From positions 1 to 64,000 of the forward strand of contig NZ_JAHLYP010000054.1 in NCBI RefSeq assembly GCF_025127995.1: a stretch of 64,000 bases of DNA. Direction: 5' to 3'. The stretch is from Synechococcus sp. CS-1332 (GTDB lineage: Bacteria; Cyanobacteriota; Cyanobacteriia; PCC-6307; Cyanobiaceae). Below are positions 14,398 to 22,961 of this stretch, piece after piece (within the stretch, counting starts at the first letter, position 1; each line of letters opens with the position of its first letter). Both the position numbers and the translations under genes were made by a program. The notes under the pieces are model-generated. The model made no database searches, was not told where the DNA came from, and worked only from the letters and a program-made list of their open reading frames with translations.

Positions 14398-16428
14398 TCA
14401 GAGCACGGGCTGCCAGCTGACACTCCGGCTTTCGAACGTATCGCTCTGGTCGCTGAAGGCCAGCACCTGGTTGCGCCCGGTCTGCTTGGCCCGGTACATG
14501 GCACGGTCGGCCCTGGAGATGATCTCGTCGGAGTCTTCGCCAGGTTCGACCATCGTGACGCCGATGCTCAGGGTGATCGACAGGAAGCCAGCACTGGTGG
14601 GGATCGGTTCGGCCACGGCCCGACGCAGCTTGTCGGCGATGGTCACCGCATCGCTCAGGCTTCGCACCCCCTGCAGCACCACCATCAACTCGTCGCCACC
14701 AATGCGGGCGGCCATGTCACCGCTGCGCAGGCCCATGCGGATTCTCGTGGCCACGGCCCTGAGCAATTCATCTCCAGGCACGTGACCGAAGGTGTCGTTG
14801 ATCTCCTTGAAGTTATCGAGATCGCAGAACAACACGGCCGTGGCATGGCCTTGGCGCACCACACGGCCGGCGATGGCGGTGATCTGCTCCAACGCCTCGT
14901 GGCGGTTCACCAGCCCGGTCAGTTCGTCGGTGCAGGCGCGGCGGGCCAGCTCCCTTTCGGCAGCCACCTCCTGATCCACGGTCCGGAAGGATCCCACGAT
15001 GCCGTCGAGGTGGCCATCGAGATCTCTGTAGGGACTGGCATGCAGTTCCACCCAGCGTTGGCTGTGGTCGTGGGCCAGGGCCTGCAGCCTGCTGACAACC
15101 GTCCGACCGGCGGCGAGGGCGTGTAGATCGCGCTCCAGGGCCGGTTGCTCCTCGGCGGGGATGAAGCGGCTGAGGGGATGGCCGATCCAGTCTCCCGGCT
15201 GCCAACCCAGCATGCAGGTGAGCGACGGGGAGATCCAGCTGATCAGCTCGTCCTTGATCAGCAGCACCACATCGCTGGAGTTCTCCGCCAGCAGTCGGTA
15301 GCGCTCCTCCGAGGTGGCCAGGGCGGCTTCCGCCTGAACCATCTCGGTGACGTCGTTGAACTGGGCGATCACGAAGGCCGTGGTGCCGTCGGCATGGCGC
15401 GAGCAGGAGACACTGCAATCCACCCAGATGCAGCGGTCGGGCCGCTGGAGGATGCGCTTGCGCAGCCGGTAGCAGGCGCGTCGACCGCTGAGCAGTTCCT
15501 CCATCAGCGGGGCTTCGCTGGCCTGGTCCGCCGCCGGTGAGAACGCCTGCCAGGTGAGGCCCTCCAGGCCAACGTGGTCCTGGTCGAGCAGCCCGCTGCC
15601 AGTGGGGTTGATGGAGAGGAAATGCCCCTGGGCGTCGAGCAGGGCAATGCCGGTCGAGGCGTTCTCCATCGTGAGGCGCAGCCGTTCCTCCGAGGCCTCC
15701 AGGGCCTCCTTGGTGCGCTCCTCCGCCTGGCGCGCCTCGACTTCCCCCTGGATGTCGCGCCAGCTGCCGACCATCCCCAGCACCTCCCCAGCGGCCCCGA
15801 GCACCGGCCGCAGGGCCATGGACACCCAGCGGCTGCCCCCATCAGCGGTCCGGAAGCGAAGCTCGCAGATACTGCTGTTTCCCTGCAGGACCAGGCCGAT
15901 GCTCTGATCCAGCTGCTTGCGGTCCGCCTCCAGCAGCAGTTCATCGATGGTGCGTCCCTGTAGCTGCCGGGAGTCATGGCCCAGTAACTGGTGCACCGAC
16001 GGGGAGATCCAGGCGATCCGCCCGTTCGGGTCGCTGCTGAGGACCACATCCGGGGCATTTTCGGCCAGCAACTGGTAGTGCTGCTTGAGTTCCCGGTTGC
16101 TGCGGTCCTTGGTCTGCAGTTCCCGGGCCAGCTGCATTGACACCCAGGCCATCCCGATCAGCCCGACCAGCCGCAGCAGCAGTTCCAGCGTTGTGGGCTG
16201 GGGAGCCTGAAGGGACCAGACAACCGTCAGGACGATCGCCAGGCTCGTGAACCAACCCACCTGGCGTGGCGTGGCGAACGAGGCCGCCAGCACCACGGGG
16301 ATCCAGTAGTAAGGAAACAGCGTGAATCCCAGGCTTCTGGTGAGGGCCAGATCCAGCAGAAAGAGGCCGATCAGGGCAACAGCCGAGACGACGACTCTTG
16401 GATGGTAACGAGGGTGGGAAGGAATCAA
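14398..16428 (-). CDS. membrane PAS(x3)-GGDEF diguanylate cyclase
   Basis: A 676-residue protein: N-terminal membrane part with several helices (about 12-105), then three PAS sensory domains (about 118-235, 245-365, 370-490), then a GGDEF domain (about 495-665). The catalytic motif reads GGDEL at 577-581; the metal-binding DLDNFKEINDTFGH is intact, and an RxxD inhibitory site (RSGD) stands five residues before it. It is therefore a plausible active, feedback-inhibited c-di-GMP synthase. The start is a TTG without clear ribosome-binding site, so the N-terminus may be slightly shorter. It stands alone next to the other c-di-GMP genes. Confidence 0.88.
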   Translation of the reverse strand: MIPSHPRYHPRVVVSAVALIGLFLLDLALTRSLGFTLFPYYWIPVVLAASFATPRQVGWFTSLAIVLTVVWSLQAPQPTTLELLLRLVGLIGMAWVSMQLARELQTKDRSNRELKQHYQLLAENAPDVVLSSDPNGRIAWISPSVHQLLGHDSRQLQGRTIDELLLEADRKQLDQSIGLVLQGNSSICELRFRTADGGSRWVSMALRPVLGAAGEVLGMVGSWRDIQGEVEARQAEERTKEALEASEERLRLTMENASTGIALLDAQGHFLSINPTGSGLLDQDHVGLEGLTWQAFSPAADQASEAPLMEELLSGRRACYRLRKRILQRPDRCIWVDCSVSCSRHADGTTAFVIAQFNDVTEMVQAEAALATSEERYRLLAENSSDVVLLIKDELISWISPSLTCMLGWQPGDWIGHPLSRFIPAEEQPALERDLHALAAGRTVVSRLQALAHDHSQRWVELHASPYRDLDGHLDGIVGSFRTVDQEVAAERELARRACTDELTGLVNRHEALEQITAIAGRVVRQGHATAVLFCDLDNFKEINDTFGHVPGDELLRAVATRIRMGLRSGDMAARIGGDELMVVLQGVRSLSDAVTIADKLRRAVAEPIPTSAGFLSITLSIGVTMVEPGEDSDEIISRADRAMYRAKQTGRNQVLAFSDQSDTFESRSVSWQPVL

Positions 16429-16498
16429 ATTATTCTGACTAACGAATGTGACTGCTAATCATTAGCCGCCCATTTCACCGCGTTGGTGGTGAAGACAG

Positions 16499-16642
16499 TT
16501 AGTTGTTGATGTTTTCCGAATGGGTGTCGGAACTGTTCTGGTGGCCGTTGATGTGCTTCTCGCAGGCCATGGCCGCTGAACTGAACAACAGAACAAAACT
16601 CAACACGACGGCTCGGAACGGAGCTTGAAACGCAGGATTCAT
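16499..16642 (-). CDS. small secreted peptide
   Basis: A 47-residue frame: residues 1-24 form a signal peptide (RAVVLSFVLLFSSAAMA), leaving a short polar mature peptide CEKHINGHQNSSDTHSENINN rich in Asn, His and Ser with one Cys. The composition is unlike a random GC-rich frame and the surrounding DNA is AT-rich. Similar short CEKHxNGHQN-type peptides are, as far as I recall, present in marine picocyanobacteria, but this needs a search. No ribosome-binding site is obvious, and an ATG 18 bases upstream is also possible. Confidence 0.5.
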   Translation of the reverse strand: MNPAFQAPFRAVVLSFVLLFSSAAMACEKHINGHQNSSDTHSENINN

Positions 16643-16669
16643 GCTGTAGGGGGGCCTCATCGGAGGAAG

Positions 16670-16775
16670 TATAAGTAGTTGCTCGCTTCCACGCTGTACG
16701 CCCGGATGCTGCATTCCTGCCGCAGTCTGCTGACCGTGGCCCTTGCGGTGGCTAGCAAGGGGCGGTGGGAGAACA
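16670..16775 (+). promoter_or_regulatory. hoxE leader with -10-like box and hairpin
   Basis: TATAAG at 16670-16675 is a possible -10 box without a matching -35. A perfect 7-bp inverted repeat, CCCTTGC (16740-16746) and GCAAGGG (16755-16761) with an 8-base loop, ends five bases before GGGAG (16767-16771), the probable ribosome-binding site of hoxE. The hairpin could influence translation or mRNA stability; function is inferred only from position. Confidence 0.35.
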
Positions 16776-16780
16776 ACGGT

Positions 16781-17284
16781 ATGACCCCTTCGGCCGCAGT
16801 CAGCACCGACCCGCGCATCGCCCAGGTGATCCGCCGCCATGGCGCCGGTGCCGACGCGCTCATTGAGGTGCTGCACCAGGTGCAGGAGCTCCACGGGTAC
16901 CTGGCGCCGGAGTCCCTGCGGGAGGTGGCCACCGGGATGCGGCTGCCGTTGAGCCGCGTCCATGGCGTGGCCAGCTTCTACCACCTGTTCCGGCTGGAGC
17001 CCCCCACCGCCCATCGCTGCGCCGTCTGCCTCGGCACCGCCTGTTACGTGAAGGGAGGTGCCCAGGTGGCAGCCCGCATCGAGCAGCGGCTGGGGGTTCG
17101 CCTCGACGATCCCTCCGGCGATGGCGTCTGGGCCCTGCAGCACGTCAGCTGCCTGGGGGCCTGCGGCCAGGCGCCGGTGCTGGTGGTGGACGGGGTGCTG
17201 GTGACGCGGCTGCACGTGGACCCGCCCGAGGACCTGGACGCCCGGCTGGAGTCAGCCGGCCTGCCTCAGCGCACCACCACCTGA
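16781..17284 (+). CDS. hoxE: bidirectional [NiFe] hydrogenase diaphorase subunit HoxE
   Basis: HoxE (167 residues from the ATG at 16781) is the thioredoxin-like [2Fe-2S] subunit of the diaphorase HoxEFU, similar to NuoE. The N-terminal helical part ends in GVASFYHLFRL; the cluster ligands are Cys in AVCLGTACYV and in SCLGACGQAP. It helps pass electrons between HoxF and ferredoxin or NAD(P)H. A longer upstream frame has no family similarity. Unusually, hoxE is separated from hoxF by three genes, two of them on the other strand, so it must have its own promoter. Its end overlaps the convergent GGDEF gene by 19 bases. Confidence 0.95.
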   Translation: MTPSAAVSTDPRIAQVIRRHGAGADALIEVLHQVQELHGYLAPESLREVATGMRLPLSRVHGVASFYHLFRLEPPTAHRCAVCLGTACYVKGGAQVAARIEQRLGVRLDDPSGDGVWALQHVSCLGACGQAPVLVVDGVLVTRLHVDPPEDLDARLESAGLPQRTTT

Positions 17285-19074
17285 TGGGTCCCCAGGCCCC
17301 TGGATTGGCTCAGGGCCAGTTCCACCCTGCTGAGCATGGTCTTCCCGGTGGGATCCGAGCCACTCTGAAGGCTCAGCCCTGCGTTGATCTCCAGCCTTGG
17401 GGACGAGTCATGGCAGGGTGGTAGCTCCGCCTCGCTGACGACCCTGCGGATCTGCTCGGCCGTGGTGCGGGCCGATTCGAGCGGCTGATCCCAGAGAAGC
17501 AGCAGGAACTCATTGCCTCCGATGCGGAACAGTTCATCGTTGGGGTGAAGAAGCTGCTTCACATCGGCGATCAACTGGCGCAGGACCTCGTCCCCTTTCT
17601 GCCTGCCATGGAGCATATTGATCTGCCGTAGACCCTGCACTGCGAAGGCCAGGGAGGACAGCGGGACGGAGCAGGCACAGGCCCGTTCGGCGACCCGTTG
17701 CAGGCTGCTGTCGAGCTCGGAGCGGTTGCTCGCACCGGTGAGGGAATCGGTGCTGCAGTGGAGTCGCTGTTGCTCGATGGACTGCTCGAGTCGCCCGCTC
17801 ATGGCCGCGAGGTTCTGGCGCAGGCGGGCTTCTTCCCGCCTGTGTTCCTGAAGGCGGTGCGCCGTGCTGTGGATCTCGGCGATGAGACTGCCATAGCCCG
17901 AGACGTTCGCCGCGCCCGGGCGGCCGGAGAGGGCAGGCGGCTCGGTGGCGTCAGCCAGCGGCTGGTCGAGGGGGCGAAGCTGTTTCTCAATCAGAGTGGC
18001 CACAAGCTCGCTGAGCAGGGCCCCCAACAGCGTCATCCCGATCAGGGTGGTGAGCATGGCGGCACTCTGGGCCTGGAGCTTGAGCACCACGGGACGGGCC
18101 GGTTTCACGACCTGCACCGGCTGACCCCTGAAGTCGATGGTTGTGCTCCAGTACCCCCGGATCCATAGCCTGAGGGCAGGACGCTCCCCTCTGGGAACCA
18201 GGATCTGCAGCCCGTTCACCTTGATGTGCTCCTGCGGAGCGGGACGGAAATCAGTCGCCAGGCGCAGGAACAGAGCGGGATTGGAGCTGATCACGTTGCC
18301 ATCGCGATCCTTGAGAAGGAAAGCCGCCGCCCCGACGCTGGCCGGAAGCCCGCGGGATCGCGGCCCGAAAGCCCGGGGATCGGTCCAGACGGCGGCTTCG
18401 CCGACGGTCCGCAGGTTCTCCAGAACCCCTTCCTGGGTGGCGGTCTGCAGCAGGTTGCCGGAGAGAAGGGTGAGAGCCAGCGACGGCAACGTGATCGAAG
18501 CCAGCACCAGGGAGAACACGATGCCCCGCAGGGGTAACAGCCCCCTGCCCCTGCTGTTGTGCCACACCTGCACCAGCACGAACAGGAGGAAGGCCACCAC
18601 CGTGTTGGTCATGCCGTTGACCGCTTGCTTGGCGGCCGTGACTGTCACGTTGGTCGGGTCGATGTCAAGGACACCGCCGTAGAGGAAGAGCACCAAAGGT
18701 GTCCCGACCAGAAGCCAGTAGGCGATGTCGGCAAAGATGATGCGGCCGTTGAAGTCGTTCTCCGGCGGGCCGTTGAGGCGATTCACGAACACCGCCAGCC
18801 AGAGGGCCTCGGCGCTGAAGATCAGGATGGCCCAGGGATGTCCCCAGAGCTTCCAGGTGTAGAGGCTCGCCATGATGGCGATCGCCACGCTCCACCAGCC
18901 CCGCAGCCACAGCAAGGTGAGGGTGGAGGCGATCGGCCCCAGCAGGATCTGGATGCTGAAGAACAGTGGCACCGTGGCCACGTTGCCGAGGACGGCCAGG
19001 CCGGCGAGCAGGGCGAGGAGAAGACCCTGGCGAGAGGTCGTAAGGCCCCGGGGGAGTCGGATGGGACGGCTCAT
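17266..19074 (-). CDS. membrane protein with degenerate GGDEF domain
   Basis: A 602-residue protein with about seven N-terminal membrane helices (about 16-205), a periplasmic-like loop, a further helix near 338-360, a coiled-coil segment (about 405-435) and a C-terminal GGDEF-type domain (about 440-600). The active-site motif is GGNEF (519-523), and the segment that normally holds the Mg2+ Asp and KxxND reads FAVQGLRQINML, lacking both Asp residues. No RxxD inhibitory site precedes it. It is thus probably not a diguanylate cyclase and may bind GTP or c-di-GMP as a receptor or partner. The ATG overlaps the end of the EAL gene (ATGA). Confidence 0.85.
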   Translation of the reverse strand: MSRPIRLPRGLTTSRQGLLLALLAGLAVLGNVATVPLFFSIQILLGPIASTLTLLWLRGWWSVAIAIMASLYTWKLWGHPWAILIFSAEALWLAVFVNRLNGPPENDFNGRIIFADIAYWLLVGTPLVLFLYGGVLDIDPTNVTVTAAKQAVNGMTNTVVAFLLFVLVQVWHNSRGRGLLPLRGIVFSLVLASITLPSLALTLLSGNLLQTATQEGVLENLRTVGEAAVWTDPRAFGPRSRGLPASVGAAAFLLKDRDGNVISSNPALFLRLATDFRPAPQEHIKVNGLQILVPRGERPALRLWIRGYWSTTIDFRGQPVQVVKPARPVVLKLQAQSAAMLTTLIGMTLLGALLSELVATLIEKQLRPLDQPLADATEPPALSGRPGAANVSGYGSLIAEIHSTAHRLQEHRREEARLRQNLAAMSGRLEQSIEQQRLHCSTDSLTGASNRSELDSSLQRVAERACACSVPLSSLAFAVQGLRQINMLHGRQKGDEVLRQLIADVKQLLHPNDELFRIGGNEFLLLLWDQPLESARTTAEQIRRVVSEAELPPCHDSSPRLEINAGLSLQSGSDPTGKTMLSRVELALSQSRGLGTHQVVVR

Positions 19075-21839
19075 GGCAGGGGGACCTTCGCCGGTTCGCC
19101 GTCAGGCACCAGGACGGCAGCCGCTCCCTTCTTGAGTAGAGCTTCGAACGCTGTGGCGGCGAGGGGACGGCTGAACAGATAGCCCTGGAAGGCTTGACAG
19201 CCGCAGCGGCGGAGGAAGCCCAGTTCCTCTGGACGCTCCACTCCCTCCGCCAGGGTTCTGAACCCGAGCCCCACGGCCATGGCCAGGGTGGCGTGCACGA
19301 TCGCCTGGGAGGTGCGATTGGTGTCAATGTCCTTCACGAAGCAGCGATCGATCTTCAGCTTCTGGATGGGATACGTGTGGATCGTGCTCAGGGAAGAGAA
19401 GCCGGTGCCGAAGTCGTCGATCGCCAGTTCCACTCCCATGGCCTCCAGTTCCAGGAGCTGTTCGCGCGTGCTGATGGACTGCATCAGGCAACTCTCGGTG
19501 ATCTCCAGCTCCAGCCGACCGACGCCAAGGCCCGTGCGGCGCAGGCACCCCTTCACCAGATTCGGCACGGTCTGTCGTGGATCCTGGAACTGTCGGTTGG
19601 AGAGGTTCACCGCCAGCCGGCCGGGACTGAAACCGGCCTGCCCCCACACCTGCCACTGGCGGCAGGCGTCCTGCAGCACCCATTCCCCAATCCTGTAGAT
19701 CAGGTCGCTGGCTTCCGCGATGGGGATGAACTCCAGCGGCGAGACGAGACCGAATTTCGGACTGCGCCAGCGGAGCAGGGCCTCCGCGCCGAGGAGATTT
19801 CCCTGGCCATCGACCTGGGGCTGATAGTGAATCTCGAGTTGGTCCGAGTCCACCGCCCGCTGCAGGTGGGCTTCAATCGCCAGGCGGTGCCTGCTCCTGA
19901 GCGTCATCTTGGCCGAGTAGGGCAGGATCGTCTGCGGTCCCTGCTGTCGGGCCTGCCCAAGGGCTGTGGAGGCGAACTGAAGCAGGCTTTCCGGTTCCCT
20001 GGAGTCCTTCGGGAAGCAGCTCAATCCGGCGCAGGCCGAAAGGGCCAGTTCCAGCTTCTGCGCAGGGCCCGTCGGATCGGTGAGCCCGGCCAGGATCCTG
20101 CTGGCCATCTGCGGGCCAGTGGGATCAGCAGGCTCCAGGGTATGCACGATCAGGAACTCACTTCTCCCCACCTGGGCCAGGACGTCCGTGGGGCCCACGA
20201 AGCGGTCAAGCCGGTCGACAATGAGCTGCAATAGCCGATCCCCCTTGGCCTGGCCGAAGCTTTCCTCGATACGCTTGATGCCGTCCAGTTCGATCCAGAT
20301 CACTACCAGGGGTTGGGGCCGCTGGCACATCTCCCCCAGGCGCAGTTCGGCCATCTGCAGGTTGGGGAGCTTGGTGAGGGGGTCGTGATAACCCTGAAAC
20401 ACCAACTGCCGATCCTTCTCCCGGAGCCGGGTGAGATCGGCCATGGCGGCCACGAAATGGCTGGGTGCTCCGGACGCGTCCCGGAGCACCCCCATCCGTA
20501 GCCAGGCGGAGTAGACCTCCCCCGAAGGCCGTCGGTTCAGGATCTCCCCTTCCCAGTGGCCGATGTCTAGCAGCTGTTCCCGGAGCGCTTTGTAGAACGC
20601 GGGGGGCTGATGACCGGAGCCCAACAGGCGGGGGTTGCGGCCCACCAGCTCCTCCTCCCCGTAGCCCGAGATGGCGGCATAGGCCTCGTTGCAGGACAGG
20701 ATCGAACCACCGCTGTCGGTGATCACCACACCCTCCCCGATCAGGGAGAACGCCAGGCGATGGAGGCCGAACCACTGGAGGCTTGCCTCCCAGCTGCGGC
20801 GCATCGCCTCCATGGATCTCTCCCCCCGCTCGGCCATGTGGCTCCGCCGCAGGAACAGGCGGGTCAGCAGGGCCGCCAGGAGGGTGGTCGTCAGGCCAAG
20901 CAGGAGCACCGCCGCCCAATGAGGGAGCGGAAGGCCTGGAACACCCTGGGGAGCCTGCACCAGCAACAGCCAGCGCTGGCCTCCGCTTTCGAACGGCCGC
21001 GCCTGGGCGTGGGGTAACACCCCCTCCCGGGCGAGGTTGCGGGAGTCATAGAGAAGCTGGGCCGGGTCGGCGCGATCGCCGAAGTACAGCTGCAGATCCA
21101 CCGGCTCCCTCAGCTGGATCAACGGGTGGTTCAGGGCCGCCCGCAGCATGTCAGGAAGTGGCAAGGTGGCAAACGCCCAACGTGCTGGTGGCTTCGGCTT
21201 GTCCGAGTCCGCTTCGGTGTTGCTTCCGAAGGGGAGGGTCTGCACCAGGAACAGCGGCTTCCCCTTCTCGGGACGTCCCGGCAGGAGCAGGCTTTCCGGG
21301 GGGGTGGGGTCTGGGGGCAGGGCCTGGAAGGGGCGGGCGGAGCCCCGGATCAGTTGCCAGAGATCGCTCCCCAGCAGCCGGCGGCTGCCGGGATCCAGCG
21401 GAGCGATCAAGCGGATCGAGGCCTTTCCGGGTTCGGCCGAGGCGTAGCCCAGGGTGCCGATGCCCTCCAGAGAGCGGCCGTCAATCTCGAGGGCTCCGAC
21501 GAACCGTTGCAGCTCGGCAGGGGTAACTTCTTCCGAGGCCAGCTGCAGACCTGCAAGAGCCTTCAGCACCGATTGTGTGGTGGCCAGTTCCCTCCGCACG
21601 GCAATCACAACCAGATCGGCCATGGGTCGCTCCCTGTTGTCGTGGTCCTGCCTGGTGTGTTGGGAGCTGCTCCAGGTCAGCAGGCCAGTGCCGAGGATTC
21701 CGGCGGCCACCACAACGCATCCCAGAGAGCTCCAGTCCCGGTTGTCCTGTTCATCTGGCAGTGGGGTGGAAGGCAGGGGAAAGGGAGCGGAGAGTGGGGG
21801 CAGTGGAAATAAAAATGGTGCGCGATGTTGGTATTTCAC
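19071..21839 (-). CDS. CHASE-PAS-GGDEF-EAL c-di-GMP phosphodiesterase
   Basis: About 922 residues: one membrane helix, a periplasmic CHASE-like sensor, a second helix (ALLLGLTTTLLAALLTRLFL), a PAS domain, a GGDEF domain with broken motif GRSEF, and a C-terminal EAL domain. The EAL part keeps GAEALLRW, ELEITES, DDFGTGFSSL, KIDRCFVKDI and AEGVE, so it should hydrolyse c-di-GMP, with the GGDEF part acting at most as a GTP-binding regulator. The start is uncertain: GTG at 21839 would lie only 12 bases from the divergent substrate-binding gene, so a start nearer the first helix is likely. The stop overlaps the degenerate GGDEF gene. Confidence 0.87.
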   Translation of the reverse strand: MKYQHRAPFLFPLPPLSAPFPLPSTPLPDEQDNRDWSSLGCVVVAAGILGTGLLTWSSSQHTRQDHDNRERPMADLVVIAVRRELATTQSVLKALAGLQLASEEVTPAELQRFVGALEIDGRSLEGIGTLGYASAEPGKASIRLIAPLDPGSRRLLGSDLWQLIRGSARPFQALPPDPTPPESLLLPGRPEKGKPLFLVQTLPFGSNTEADSDKPKPPARWAFATLPLPDMLRAALNHPLIQLREPVDLQLYFGDRADPAQLLYDSRNLAREGVLPHAQARPFESGGQRWLLLVQAPQGVPGLPLPHWAAVLLLGLTTTLLAALLTRLFLRRSHMAERGERSMEAMRRSWEASLQWFGLHRLAFSLIGEGVVITDSGGSILSCNEAYAAISGYGEEELVGRNPRLLGSGHQPPAFYKALREQLLDIGHWEGEILNRRPSGEVYSAWLRMGVLRDASGAPSHFVAAMADLTRLREKDRQLVFQGYHDPLTKLPNLQMAELRLGEMCQRPQPLVVIWIELDGIKRIEESFGQAKGDRLLQLIVDRLDRFVGPTDVLAQVGRSEFLIVHTLEPADPTGPQMASRILAGLTDPTGPAQKLELALSACAGLSCFPKDSREPESLLQFASTALGQARQQGPQTILPYSAKMTLRSRHRLAIEAHLQRAVDSDQLEIHYQPQVDGQGNLLGAEALLRWRSPKFGLVSPLEFIPIAEASDLIYRIGEWVLQDACRQWQVWGQAGFSPGRLAVNLSNRQFQDPRQTVPNLVKGCLRRTGLGVGRLELEITESCLMQSISTREQLLELEAMGVELAIDDFGTGFSSLSTIHTYPIQKLKIDRCFVKDIDTNRTSQAIVHATLAMAVGLGFRTLAEGVERPEELGFLRRCGCQAFQGYLFSRPLAATAFEALLKKGAAAVLVPDGEPAKVPLP

Positions 21840-21851
21840 ACTAGTTCCTCC

Positions 21852-22907
21852 ATGCCTTATGGCCCACCCATGGACCCTGGCGCCAGCGAGGCCCATCCCC
21901 CGGGGAGAGCCCCCAGGGATCGGCGGTACCGTCTCGCCCGGATCGCCCTTTTGGGGCCACTGCTGCTGGCGATCGCCATGGGCTGTCAGCGCCAGCCTCC
22001 GCGGCTGATTCTGGCGGTGAACCCATGGCCGGGGTTCTCCTACTTCGCCCTCGCCAAGGCCGGCGCGCATTACGATTCCCGCCGGCTCAACCTCGATCTG
22101 CGCATTTTCGCCGACATGGGGGGGTCGATGCAGGCCTACGTCTCGGGTAGGGCCCAGGCCATCGCCACCACCACGATCGATGTCGTCACCATCTGCGGGC
22201 TGGCCCCGGAGAGATGTCCGGTGATCGTCTACGTCATCGATGAGTCCCGTGGTGCTGATCAGCTGCTGGCCCGCAAGGGGGTGCAGGGTGTGGAGGGCCT
22301 GGTCGGTCGTCCAATCGCTGTCGAACGCGGCAGCCTGGCGCCGTATCTCCTGGCCCGGGCGTTTGAGACCAAGGGCCTGCCTGCCCCCTCGCCTTCTCAG
22401 CTGCGTTTCCTGCCCGCCAGCTCATGGGCGGCGGCCCTGCGGGAGGGGCGGGTGGCGGCGGTGGTGAGCTACCCCCCCCGCAGCGAAATGCTGCTGCGCT
22501 CCCAGCCGCTGCAAACCCTGTTCACGAGTCGGCAACTCCCCTACGAAATCCTGGATGTGCTTGCCGTGGAACCCGAGTTCCTACACGTTCATCCCGAGGC
22601 GGTCCAGGCCCTTGTCAAGGGGTGGCAGAAGGTTCGGGCGGAGGAAAGCCAGCAACAGGCAACGGTGCGCCAGGAGATGGCGAGCCATCTTGGTCTTGGC
22701 TCCACCATGGCGCCAGCGATGGGGAGCGGGATCCGTTATCCGGGACTCCAGGAGCAGTATGAGCTGCTGAACCCGCTTCAGAACAATCTGCCCCCACTCC
22801 TGGAGAAGATCCGTCAGGTGCTCTATGCCAACCGGGTGATCCCCGCCAACACCCCATTGCCGGCCACGGTGGACAGCATCGCCCGGGACCTCGCCAGAGG
22901 CGAGTGA
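21852..22907 (+). CDS. ABC-type substrate-binding lipoprotein (NMT1/THI5 or SsuA-like)
   Basis: A 351-residue periplasmic binding protein. The N-terminus has a basic stretch and a hydrophobic core ending in AIAMGC, a lipobox-like site near residue 40. The body (LILAVNPWPGFSYFALAKAGAHYDSR..DLRIFADMGGSMQAYVSGRAQAIATTTIDVV) is typical of the nitrate/sulfonate/thiamine-precursor binding family. No permease or ATPase is adjacent. It is divergent from the EAL gene and lies 54 bases before hoxF on the same strand, so it may head the hoxF transcript or serve as a sensor. An ATG at 21870 is an alternative start. Confidence 0.82.
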   Translation: MPYGPPMDPGASEAHPPGRAPRDRRYRLARIALLGPLLLAIAMGCQRQPPRLILAVNPWPGFSYFALAKAGAHYDSRRLNLDLRIFADMGGSMQAYVSGRAQAIATTTIDVVTICGLAPERCPVIVYVIDESRGADQLLARKGVQGVEGLVGRPIAVERGSLAPYLLARAFETKGLPAPSPSQLRFLPASSWAAALREGRVAAVVSYPPRSEMLLRSQPLQTLFTSRQLPYEILDVLAVEPEFLHVHPEAVQALVKGWQKVRAEESQQQATVRQEMASHLGLGSTMAPAMGSGIRYPGLQEQYELLNPLQNNLPPLLEKIRQVLYANRVIPANTPLPATVDSIARDLARGE

Positions 22908-22961
22908 ACGGCCGCCCGGCCATTTCCTGGCTAACAAGTCAATAGGCACGCCCGGTCCCCC

